From positions 992,001 to 1,056,000 of the forward strand of contig NW_020825357.1 of assembly GCF_003286085.1 (NCBI RefSeq): a stretch of DNA of 64,000 bases. Reading direction: 5' to 3'. Within the stretch, counting starts at the first letter, position 1, and every line of letters starts with the position of its first letter. Positions 21,381 to 33,000 of the stretch are shown in pieces. Source of the stretch: Drosophila persimilis (Eukaryota > Arthropoda > Insecta > Diptera > Drosophilidae). The notes under the pieces were generated by a model. That model worked only from the letters and a program-made list of their open reading frames with translations. It made no database searches and was not told the DNA's origin. The position numbers and the translations under genes were made by a program.

Positions 21381-22790
21381 AAGAGTTTTAATAGTTGATC
21401 CACTGCCCGAAACTGATAGTTAAAGTCAAACCAAAAAACATCATCCTTGGGGAGCTGTTCTGCTGGGCAGCCTTCTTACTTCTTCCTAATGCTCGCTCTC
21501 CTGCTTTTCCCCACTTCTTGTGCTTCTCGATTTGCTGCTTTTCATTCCGCTACTCCATCCTTAAGCTTCTCCTTTTGCTGCTCTGTTTGATGGTTTTGTG
21601 CTATTGTTCCTTTTCCAGCTTCTACTGCTCTCCTGTGGCTCCTGCCAGTTCACCTGAGGCCTTCACCTCCACCTACTGCTGCCGTTACTCCTTCTGCTAT
21701 TATTTCAGCTGCTCTTCCTATTGATCCTTCTCCTGTATACCCTGGTACTACTGCAACTGCACGGCGGTGATGAACAACCAGTTCAATGCGGTTGAGGTTT
21801 TTCAGAAGACTTACTACCCCTACAATGTGCCTGTCTGTGTGCCTCTCATGTTTCTAAGGCGTTCGCCACACTTCATACTCCATTGTGTCTTTCTGCCCAG
21901 TACATTTGGACGATTAGGGATCAAAAATTATACAAAAATACACTAGGTGTTACGAAAAAGGACATGTAATTGCTGCAGATCATTTCTTTCTAAAAACTTA
22001 CTGGACTGGACTTACGATATGGAGCGATGTCTTCCATCTTGAACTGTTGAAGCTATGGCACGATTTGAGGCTTAACTTCCCCCCCTTTGGCCTCGGTCAG
22101 TTTTTGTTGTACTAGGTGAAAGGTCTTGGGTCCTATTTGCTTTCTTTTTATTTCCACTTTCGCTATTACTGCCCCAGAGGCACAGCCTTCGTCCTTCGTC
22201 TTGAAGAAGTCGCTTGTATGACTTTCGAGGGGGAGTTTTGAGTTGGGAGGAGTTTAGAGGAGTCGATGATGTTGTTGGCATCTGGCCGGGAATCTGTAGG
22301 CATTAGTCCTTTACAGTTCAGGTGCTGAAAAGACACTACAATCGATACGCAGTATCGGTAGATATAGAGCTTTGATTTCAGAGTGCAGACTGTATATCGC
22401 TTCGGTAGAGGAATATCTTCGGAGAGTTAGAGACCTAGTAAAGTGCGAGTGTGCCAGGAGTATCTATTGTGGTATCGAATTTCAAAGTTCTACTCACGTG
22501 ATGGCCGATTTACGATGACCCGTCAGAGGATCAATGAGAGCTTCTGTAACACCACGGAAATTATACAAAAGCAGACAATTTGAATGAAAAAATCACTAGA
22601 CTTGAGAAACAATCAGTATTAGATGAGGAAACCTGAAGCGCTACTGAATGCTGAGGAAAGACTGTGATTGAATGAATATGGAAACAAACGTATTTCTTAA
22701 CTGCAACGTAAAGGTAGATCTCGTTGAGGTTTTAATGTTATGATTTGAAAAAAATCAACCTCCTACAGTGATAGCCAGCCTTCAGGAGCC
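21381..22790. other. Lower-repeat noncoding block with two unexplained frames
   Basis: This block is less repetitive than its surroundings. A plus-strand frame from about 21395 runs past a single TGA (21722-21724) and stays open to about 21946; its second part reads WYYCNCTAVMNNQFNAVEVF, which looks protein-like. A minus-strand ATG frame (22281-22072, 69 codons) begins MPTTSSTPLNSSQLKTPPRK. Neither has supported splice sites or a recognised family, so neither is called as a gene. Confidence 0.3.
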
Positions 22791-25248
22791 GCTATTCCCC
22801 AGCCCCCAGCCCCCAGCCTCCAGGCCCCAGCCTCCAGGCCCCAGCCTCTTTGCCAGAGCCATAATTTATGCCGCATGTTTGCCATAACTCAATGGCTGCG
22901 CGACTGCGGCAAGCTGAGAATTTCCACGGAAAGACAGAGAGAGAGAGAGAGAGAGAGATAGAGTGAGAAAGAAACGGAGATGAATGAGACTGAGGGCTGT
23001 GAACAGTGAATGAGAGAAAATTGAGGGACCTTCAACTGTGTGTGTTCGACGCGGCGGCTGATGGAGCTCAATCGATAAATACGATTCTGCTAGGACTTCA
23101 TCCTTTGGTGCTACGTCTGCCCCTTAGTCTGCCCCGTGCCCCGTGCCACTGCTGCTGCGTTTTTTGTCGCGCGATTGAGCGAACAATTGCGAGATGGTGT
23201 TCCAAGATGAATTGCCTGCAATTGTGCGCATTGCTAGCCATTTGTTAGCCAACACGAACAAGAAACAGAAAGTAGGATTAGCCTTCAAGGCGCAGCCCTG
23301 TATACCCTTAAGGGATTAAGGATTCGATCTTAGAGGCATAGACTGGCCAGCAAGGAAGAGGAGGGTCACTGCTTCTTCCAAAGAAAGAGTGCCCAACATA
23401 GGAGAATGAACCGAATGCTATTCTGCGCTACTCCCGGAAGATTCTGTCTTTAAATTCGCTCAAGAGCCCCATTCCCGCTGAAAGGGTATACCAACAAGCA
23501 GGGAAACCAGAGAAAGAGAAAGCGGACTGCCAACATCAACAACCATAACAGATTTCCGAGTCAAGTCGACTTTAGAGCCGGGCTTAAAGCTCGTCGTCCC
23601 CTCGTCCCCTCGTCCCCTCGTCCCCTCGTCCCCTCGTCCCAGTCGCCGATAAGGGGCCAAAAGCATTTGACAATGGCCTTAGAGGATTTACCCAAAAGAC
23701 AAATCGCTGCATGTGTGACCGGAGCGGTGCAGATGGGGATCTCTGGCCGGCATAACACCCTTTGGCCCCCGCCCATTTATAATTATGGTTATGGCCCTTT
23801 TTTGGGGGGGCGAGGGGGAGGAGGCGGGTGGGTCAGTGCAAATGTTAATGGGCTTTCGGTGCCTGGTTCAAATCGATTTTCATGGCTTTTCCCCGCTTGC
23901 ATTTCACATTTTCCCCATTTGGTTTGGCAATCTTTTTGGCTTTGTAAATTGGAAAATACACACAAGTATTCCCCAAAAAGGGGAAGGGAGAGGGCGAGGG
24001 CGAGGATATGAGCACTAATTAGGCAAAAAACATTGTCACAGCATTTGGCATATGCTGGGCATAAATAAACCCAAATACATATACTCCCACTCTTAATGCA
24101 CACATATATATTTTATTGCCTTTCGGAGAGGGATTAACCCCGACTTAGTCCCGACATGGCCCAGAGGCAGTGTCTGTGTGTCGCCCCCCCACCACCCACA
24201 GCCCACCCCGCGCTTCATGTGTAATTCATTAGAAGCCAGGCCCACAAATGGCGTTAATTTGTGTCACTGGGTTAGGCTAACTATTATAGTGTTAATGGAA
24301 AATATCTGTGACTAATCGGTAGCGAAAAGATGCATTCGATTTAGTTCATGAAAACTGCATAAATCTTTGCAAATGGAAATTGCATTATCCCCCCAAAAAG
24401 TAGGCAATGATTTGCTTTAACGAGCCACCACTGAAGTGATTTCTTTTAATAGACATAATAAGAGATATATATATAAATAGAAGCGAGTGCTTGCCCCCTC
24501 AGAGGAAATCGAAAAAACTAATATGGTTTTCTATTTAATTCCGATTACTCTACGATTCTCAGCCCTTTTTCTTTCAGTGCAGCCGAGCACTTTGTAAATC
24601 ATCAAATCTGTCCATAAAATTGGCAATCACGCCATGGAAATGGAATTTTGCAATTTGAAATGCGGCTACAATGTGGCATATGCGTAGATATTTCAATGTT
24701 GCAAGTGAGCAACGGCCATAATTAAAGTACAGAGCTCTCGCTAATGAGCACGGGGTCCACACACAGTCGACTGTGGGGACATATCCTATGCATAGACGAA
24801 CCATTTCCAATGCCATTTAGTGGGCGAATCGCTGTATTAAATAAATACTGCTTTAATGAAGTTTCTTTTTGGCCCTGGCCATCCCTTCTCATCAATTCGA
24901 GCTGCTCTTTCCACGTCCCTGCTTTCATTTCATTTAGCGTGCAATTATTTCCAAAATTTATTTGAACGCCATTTAGCGGCCGTCCAATATTCGTGCCACA
25001 GCATTCCGAAAATTGTTAAAATATATTATGAGATATTGTTTGCTTTAGAGCTTGCCCCCAATACATATGTACATATGCACATGTGTATGTGTGTGTGTGC
25101 AGGCCGCTAATTAAATAAAATTATGCAATTGTTTTTACATTTTGTGGCTGTCAAAACAACGACACCGATCGCCCAATAATTTCTATAATTTTAATGCGAT
25201 TTTCCGCTGTTTTTCCGGGGAGAAGAGTAAACATATTGAAAATTTCTG

Positions 25249-25282
<34 letters not shown>

Positions 25283-27770
25283 CTAATGAGTGGGGCAGAG
25301 GGCCAGAAGCCCAATGAAGTGTACTGAATTATTTGGCCGAGCGAATTGTCCAAATGGGCCGTGATAAACTCTCGCATTTTATTGCAGGTCGCCGAATCCT
25401 CATACATATCTATGAGGGATCTATGGCACACAGTGGCACTGTCTCTCTCCCTGTCTCTCCTTAACAAATAAGCATTTCCCTTTTGGTAATTCTGTTTTGG
25501 CATAAAGCCAAAGATAAATGGCAAATTCCAAATGCCAACAGAAATATAACCAAGCGAGAAGGTCAGCGCAGAGGATGGGTAACGCACACACACACACAGC
25601 CACAGATACAGATACAGACACAGAAGAAGTATAACAAATCTTTCGCTAGTTGTACGCCACTCCATCCTCTATCCTTCAGAGGAGGAGGAGGAGGAGAAGG
25701 AGGAGGTCCTGGAGCCATAGCTGGACCTCCTCGAGGGTCGGATTTATGTGCGCTCATGTCACTGCACACAAAAAGTTAAACAGCGCGCAACGGAAGTGCG
25801 ACAACGAGAACAGAGACTCAGACACGGACACGGACACGGACACAGAAACAGTCGGAAGATACGAAAAACAGCAACAATCTGCAACAGTAACAGGAAAAGG
25901 AACAAAAACAGGACCCCCTCCGGATGGGAGTACGGACAGGATCGGAACAATCAGGAAACTGGCCTCCGCTTCTGGCACTGGCACTGGCACTGGCACTGGC
26001 ACTGCCTCTGCCTCTGCCACTGGCACTCCGATTGCTACGAAGTTGCTGAAATCCTCGACGCGCTCTCATTATCGTGAATCACCCCGTGAATATATGTAGT
26101 ACATTAAGGATTAAGGGCAAGTGATGAAAGACTTTCAGAGCTACATATATAATGACTTCGAGATGCACTTTCGACGGCGGGCGGTCTTCTAAAAGGGCAA
26201 GTTACTGGATCTTAGATCTTAGCTCTTCAAATAAATGACAAATAATTGTTGAGTAACTTTTGTATTTCACTTACTATATATAGAGCATCAAATAATGATA
26301 CAAAACGATGGCTTAAAGTGATTTCTGTAACAAATCCTCGTAATATAAACACCATCACAAAATGAGAAATAATTGATGCTTAGAGCCATTTCAGTTGTCC
26401 TTCGGGTCCCACTGCCTCTATCCAACCATCCACCCATGGAGATGCCATGCAGATTGTCATGTATCCTTAGCTCTTTGCCCGCATACCCTTTATCCCTTTA
26501 TTAAGTGTGTCAACTAGTTTTATTTCGCCCGAAGCCAGAGGCAGAAACAGTGGCAGAAACGGTAGAGGCAGTGGCAGTGGCAGAAACAGAGGTAGAAAAA
26601 GAGTCATAGGATTCATAGGAGTCCCCCCCCCTCGCCCAGCCTCGAACTGCTATAATACCTGATGCCCTGGCCAACAGAGCGTATGTGAAATGTGCTGAAA
26701 AACGACAAAAAAAATGATATAAAAAAAGAAAAAAAAAAAAAAAAATAGAAATAGAGGAAAATTTGCCAACATTTTCACTGAATTTGCACTGTATTTTGTT
26801 GTTGTTGTTGTTGCTGTTGCTGTTTGTTATTTCTAGAGCCAACTTCCGTTGCCTGTTGACATATTTCCACTTCATTGGAGGAAACAGAGTCAAATGAAGA
26901 GGACACAGGACAGACGACAGACAGCCGCGAGGCCCACGACACCAGGGGACTCATTCAGGTGTGCAGCAGGCCATGGAGGATGGGTGGGGGCCCGAATGGG
27001 GGCAAGGATCGGTAGTGACAGAGGGAAGCCAGCAATGAAGACGGACGGATGGATACAGCCAAGGGCCAGGACCAGAACCAGAACCAGGCCCACACTAACG
27101 ACAAATATTTGACACATGGGAGAGGAAGAGGGGCAGAGGGGCAGTGGAGGCAGTGGAGGAGTGGCAGCAGCTGAAGACTACCAGCCGTTGGAGCCGACTA
27201 AAATATGCGAGGCATGTGCCAGGATATGCGTGTGGTGTGCAAAAAGGAACCTCTGGAGCGGGGCCCCCGCCACCGCCCCCACTCCCCCACACACACACAC
27301 ACACACGTATCCTAATTTCCTTTACCAAACACTTCCTCTTCCATCTACTGCTTCCCCTCTTCAATTACTGCTTGTCTCCTTTTCGCCACCGCTTCTCCTC
27401 GTCCGCCTTTTGGCATTCTCTTTCTTTTTATTTCTTGTTATTTTTTTGTGCACATTTTAATTTGTGTCAAATTGTTGCTAAAATGCAAAACGCATTGTTC
27501 CTCAGGAGACATCCATTCGCAGCCAGCCCTTCCATGCCGGTCCGTGTCCTTTGCTCTCTCCTTGGATGTCCTTACTCTCCATCTCCATCTCCTTTGGCCT
27601 GCTCCTTCTCCCCCTTCTCCACCATCTCATTCTTCTGCCACTTCTTGTTGCCTTGTTAACACACTTTTGTGCTTTTGTTTTCATGTGTGTGTGCGCCTCT
27701 TGTTTTTATTTCTTCTCATTGTGGCATAACAAAAACAGAGACAACATGAAATAAATGGGTACGTTCGGCT
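22791..27770. other. Noncoding, simple-repeat-rich block
   Basis: No gene seen. Contains CCCCAGCCTCCAGG-type repeats (22796-22848), a (GA)n run near 22937, an 8-bp CCCCTCGT minisatellite (about 23591-23640), a (TG)n run (25251-25281), GGA repeats (about 25678-25706), GGACAC repeats (about 25825), a GGCACT hexamer run (about 25976-26005), GGCAGA/GGCAGT runs (about 26531-26590) and a poly-A tract (about 26728-26746). The intervening AT-rich sequence is unassigned. Confidence 0.6.
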
Positions 27771-27934
27771 GCCGAAGCACTGGATACCCTTTTTCGATGC
27801 GTTTTTCCCATGGGGTATATTGGATATAGTCATTGGGCCGGGATGAAATGAAACACTTTTTGTCCTTAGCAAGGATTGTTTTTTTTTTCGGGTGATCGAT
27901 TGTATACAAAGATCATATAAAGACCCTTCTTTCG

Positions 27935-28062
27935 ACCGATAGTTGCTATGACAGCTATCTGATATAGGGTTCCGATTTGTATCTTTTAAGAGTTCCTCTT
28001 TGACCGATCGTTTCCCTATCATCTATCAGATATAGTGGTCCGACTTAAGCCAGTTTTTGCTA
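27935..28062. repeat. Degenerate dispersed-repeat fragment, two tandem ~64-bp units
   Basis: Two diverged units, starting near 27935 and 27999, share GACCGAT, CTATC, ATATAG and GTCCGA/TTCCGA blocks in order. The CTATCAGATATAGTGGTCCGA type of sequence is, in my recollection, common in degenerate Drosophila interspersed repeats, possibly Helitron/DINE-related. Flanking sequence from about 27750 (GGGTACGTTCGG, GGATACCC) has the same character. Class not established. Confidence 0.4.
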
Positions 28063-29824
28063 TAGTACGTAAAAACATATCTAAGCACAATCTACAGCAT
28101 TTAGTGGGATTATCTTGACAGTAAGAAAAGTTATACCCACACACAACTGTTGAAAATCCCATACTCTCTCTAAGGGTACGAAGAAAGGGGACCAAGATAG
28201 GGGCAGGGACAGGGACAGGGACAGGGGCGATGACGATGCGGGTTAAGCAGAGTGGGAAAAGGGGCTCGGGTGGAAGTGTGGCAAGAGGCAGAGACCAGGG
28301 CACGTTGCAGCTGGTTCTGTTGCTGTTGCAGTGTGTCTCCATGTTGCAAAAGCACAACAATAAAATGTTGTTACAAATTCATTACCGAAGGCGTTAAATT
28401 TGACACAGTTTTGCATGAAACAAAACGAACAGGGAAAAGGGAGAACAGTGCAAAGAGTATGGGCAAAATGCTGGGCGAAAGCATAAATGAGGGACAGGGA
28501 AAACAGGGCACAGAACATGCAACAAAAGCTCGCAGAAGCATAGGGAGGCACCGAGGCACCGGGGCACCGGGGCACCGGGGCACCGAGGCACCGTAGCACC
28601 GACTCCGAGGACAGATGGAGACGTCTGATATAGAGGGGAAGGTGGGACGGGAAATGCAGCAATTAAATTCCTTTTTATTCTCACTTCAATTCAATGGAAC
28701 CATTGTTCCGGATTGCGGAAGGTCAAAGGCGGACTCTTAAGGGGTATTACCAATTGAGGAATGGGGTTAAAGTTTTGTCAAGCAATTCAAGGCGAGATAT
28801 AGAACAATTGTGGAGAATTTGGATAAAGGAATAGTAATGCCTGGTCTGTTAAAAGATTGATTGATTGCGTAGGGGTATGTTTCATGTTTTGTGGGATTGT
28901 AGAGAAAGGCTAAAGATCAATAACACCTTATATTTGATGGCACTTTAAGGACTTTGCTTCTGGACTTGAAGAATGTATATAGTTTCCCTTCGGGTGTATA
29001 CATCTTAGAGATTTATGGAAGATCCACAACGAATGCTAAGTAGTGGAGAAAATGTTACTTAGAGGAGCTAATCATACTATTTGAAGGGGATATTTTCCAT
29101 TTGTTCATATTTAGAACTCTTTAAACAATTCTTTCTATGAATTTTCCCTTCCAATAAGATCGCACGTTTTCCATTCGAAATTCCTTCTTGGACGGAATCC
29201 CCATTTGCCTATAGTCTTGGCATTTTTTATAATCCCTGATTTTACGAAAATTTGCATTATTTATTGTAGATTTCCACAGACCCCCTCCCCCCCCACAGGC
29301 ACACACACACATTTTATAACTTGCAGAGGCGGAGGCGTTAACAGAAAAGGATTATTATCTGCTGACATCTCGGCTAACACGATTCGTTTGGCACTTTGCA
29401 TCTAAATCGAAATTACAGCCACACGCATGCATGAACATGTCCAAAGAGTGTGTGTGTGAGACAGGGAGAGAGACAGAGCGAGAGAGAGAGGGAAACACAT
29501 AAAGTATGCAGAGGGCGTCACTTCCGCTTACTGTTCATTGCTTCTGAAACTCCCCCGCACTCAACGACTGTTTCTTCTTCGATTATAAACAGAATTTATC
29601 GTTCCACCACCCTGCCTCCCCACCGACTGCTTGTTGTGCTTCTGTTGCTTTGCTGCTGCTCTTGTTGAGTGGCAGATTAACCTTGGGGGCTTAATTCGTT
29701 GCGACTTCCGTTTGGTTCCTGGCAAAATATGGGAATTACCCAAATTGTGATTTCCGTTGATTTTTGGCAAATTTCCTTTCATTTAAATGGAGGCCCCTCC
29801 TCTTTATGGCCCTCAATTAGCGCC

Positions 29825-30006
29825 GAGTTGGCAGCCCGGTCCCTTGATCCGTCCTATCGATTGCTGCATTGATCGAGATTTGAATGTTTAAAAGGGAGCT
29901 GGAAAGTACAGGAAATATTTAGCTTTTGATTTACCTCGATTTTGGTTGATTTACTAACTCCTCCTTAGGCGAGTTGGCAGCCCTGTCCCTTGATCCTTCC
30001 TGTCGA
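29825..30006. repeat. 36-bp direct repeat spaced by 146 bp
   Basis: Copies at 29825-29860 and 29971-30006 start GAGTTGGCAGCCC and differ at three of 36 positions. The sequence is of mixed composition, so chance or simple-repeat origin is unlikely. Confidence 0.75.
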
Positions 30007-33000
30007 ACGCTTGTCCGACCGTTAATCGACAGTTGCATATTCAAAATGGAACAAGGGCAGCCAGCTGGTTCTTCTCCTCAAGTGTTTGCTCAACTGTGAA
30101 AATTACTTGTGGCCCAAGTCGAACCGAACACGAAGAAACAAAGAAGGCAGGCGTACACGCACACACCAACCGATACTCGAATATATACATATGTATGCGA
30201 GTTCTATTCCGCATTTAACCTTTGGCAGCCATTACCAACTGGCGGCCACCAAATGGACAATATCGATTGACCCCGTTTCCGTTTTCGATTGCAATTCGTT
30301 TCAGTTTCATGCACTTTGCACCCAGCACAGGCACAGGCACACACCTCCACCTCCATCTCCATCTTCGTCTGCTCATGCTGGCTTCTGGTTGCTGGGTGCT
30401 CGGTGCTGGGTGCTGGTTGTTCTGTGCTGCTGCCAAGTGAGCAAAGAAAACATAATTTACTTCCGCCTGAATGGATTGACTTTGAATTTCATTTAGCGCC
30501 GGACCCCAGGACCCCGCCTCTTGCTCATGCTGCCTGATATTTTCCAGCCAGCTGCTGACCATGCTTAAATGCGGCTCATTTATCAATGGCTGCTTAGCAT
30601 GGAGTGGCGAGTGGGGGAGCGGGGGGACCAGCAGAAGCCATTCGAGGTGCAGGAGTCCAACCAGTTGCTGCTGGGGTCCTTGGGGGGAATGGGATATCTG
30701 AAATGAGGTCAACTGCAGCGCTGGGTCTCTGCTGCCGTTTCCGATTTCCGTGGCTGCACTTCAAAAATTGACTTTTACAAGAAAACAATTGCAGCAGCGT
30801 TGATAAGTGGCCGAGAGCAATGGACAGGCCATGTCCGCGTCTGTGTTCATGCTGCCATCCTACTCGTTCTCCTCCTTGTCAGCGTTGTCGTTCTGGAAGT
30901 CGCAGCTGTCGATGCGGCCAAAGAGGGAACAGAAGACAAAACAAAGAATATAAAATCAACTTTTTTATTGCATCGAACATTCAATGCACTTGCTGGCCAA
31001 TCCACGAATCAATGATCACAAGAAATTTCATTAAATTCGTTTTATTTTATTAAGCCATTTTTCCCCACGGAACAAGAAGTTACCATTTGAATTTGAATTT
31101 GAATTTGAATTCAAATTTAAAGCGATCGATATCAGCATCATATCGATATCGTGCCTTAACTCTGTTATTTAACAGAGCATTACCAGCTGAGCTCAGTACC
31201 TATCGGCATCTCACTCTAAGCTCGCGCGTTTTTTGTCCCGTGAAATAAATTGAATTAAAATAAAATCATAGTTGCAGTGTATAAGTGAGTAAAGTATCTT
31301 TCTTGGCAATATTGCGGTTAAGTGGCATTCCTTGTTGCTGGCTCTGACTTTCTTTTGCCGGCACAGCCACTGTGTACAATTGTTTTTCGGTTTTTTTTCT
31401 CGGGTTTTATGATTGCCTTGGTTATGGCCGCGCCGGGCCGGGCCGGGCCGGGCCGGGACGGGCATTGCAATGTTGAGTTGACATAGCGGCAAGGCAATGG
31501 GAAAAACGGTTTTTCTCGCGAAGTTTGTTCAGTTGCAAGGTATGTACGGACAGCATGAACAATTGCATGTTAAGAAACAATTCGATTATTTCAATATTGT
31601 CATTGGCAATGGTTTTCCTGTGCAAATATAACTTAATTATGACGTTCAGACACTAGGCAAATGCTGTGCACATTCCAATGTAAACAGAAGGATACAGTTA
31701 TTTGTTCTGGTTTTTTCCGGATCATTCCCGCTCTGCTGTGTGTGTGTGTGAGCGAGCGAGTTGGGTGATGAGTGGCTTGGTGAAGTGGAAGGAGAAGCGT
31801 AGGAGGAAGATGGTGAAAGACAACATAAGTGACGAAAAGGCAATGCAAAAATTTCGAGCGCTAGTTGAAAGAGAAAAATGCCAAATTGCGCAGTGTGTTT
31901 AATTGGAAGAGAGGAAGATAAAGTGCTCAAATGAGAGGCGGAGAGAGCAAGATCCGTGCAAGGTGTGTAAGTGTAAGGAGAGGCTTTTCTGCATTTTGTG
32001 TGTTGATTATTTGTCCGCTCTCTATCTAGACTCATAGTATCCGTCACCTTGACTTTACACACCTTGGACGAGTTTCGAACTTGTATGGTTGGCTGTCCCG
32101 CTCTGACACACGCGCCTGTTATGGGCCCTGCCCCTCCTTGGGACTCGCCCTCTCTGTCAGTTGCACCTTGGGACCTGGGGCCATGCAGATGCAAATGCAG
32201 ATTTCATTTGCCAATTTGTTATTGAAATATTTTCGATTGCTAATGAATTGCAGAACAAATGTTGAACACAAATGCTCGACACACGAAGGAAATCCCATTC
32301 ATGGCCCAGTTAGCATGGCCATTGGCCGGTTTGTCTGGCTTTTCAGTTAGGTAATAGCCCTCAATATTTAATGCCAATTTATGGCCAGAAGGAGCCTGCC
32401 TCTGGCTCTGGCTCGGGCCAAGAGCTCCTTTATACGAGTATATATCTGTTTTGGATATGTTGCATCAATTAAAGGTAATTCATTCAAGTGAATATTGCAT
32501 GACACTGCAGCCAGGCAGAGGGCAAGGATATACCGACCCGACTCTGTCTCTCTCTCTCTCTCTCTCTCTACCTCTGTGTGTGGGAGCTGTGGCAGGTTCA
32601 AGTTTTTAAGGTATGCAAATTGTACTCCCAGGAGAAGAGGAGCAACCACTATCTGAAAGCCTACTGCTGCTCCTGCCACTCCTGCTGCTCCTGCCGCTCC
32701 TGCCGAATCCTCGATGGCAAAATGTAAATGTGCATCTTAATGCAGATGTAAGCATTTCGCACCTGACGTCGGTTTATCTTGTCCAAATGATAATTTGCCA
32801 GCACACTGTGTTCCGGGGGGCACTGGGCCCAGGCATAATTTTCGGCCCAAAGATTACGGCCCGTTCTGGCCCCCCTCTGAGCCCCCCCCTTCTTCGCCCT
32901 GATACGGTTCTCGGTCGGGTTCCGGTGGGGCTTACGTTTGCCCGTAATTATTGTGAGTGTGCCAGGCCCGTCAAAGATGGCTCTGCTGATCCCAGCGTGT

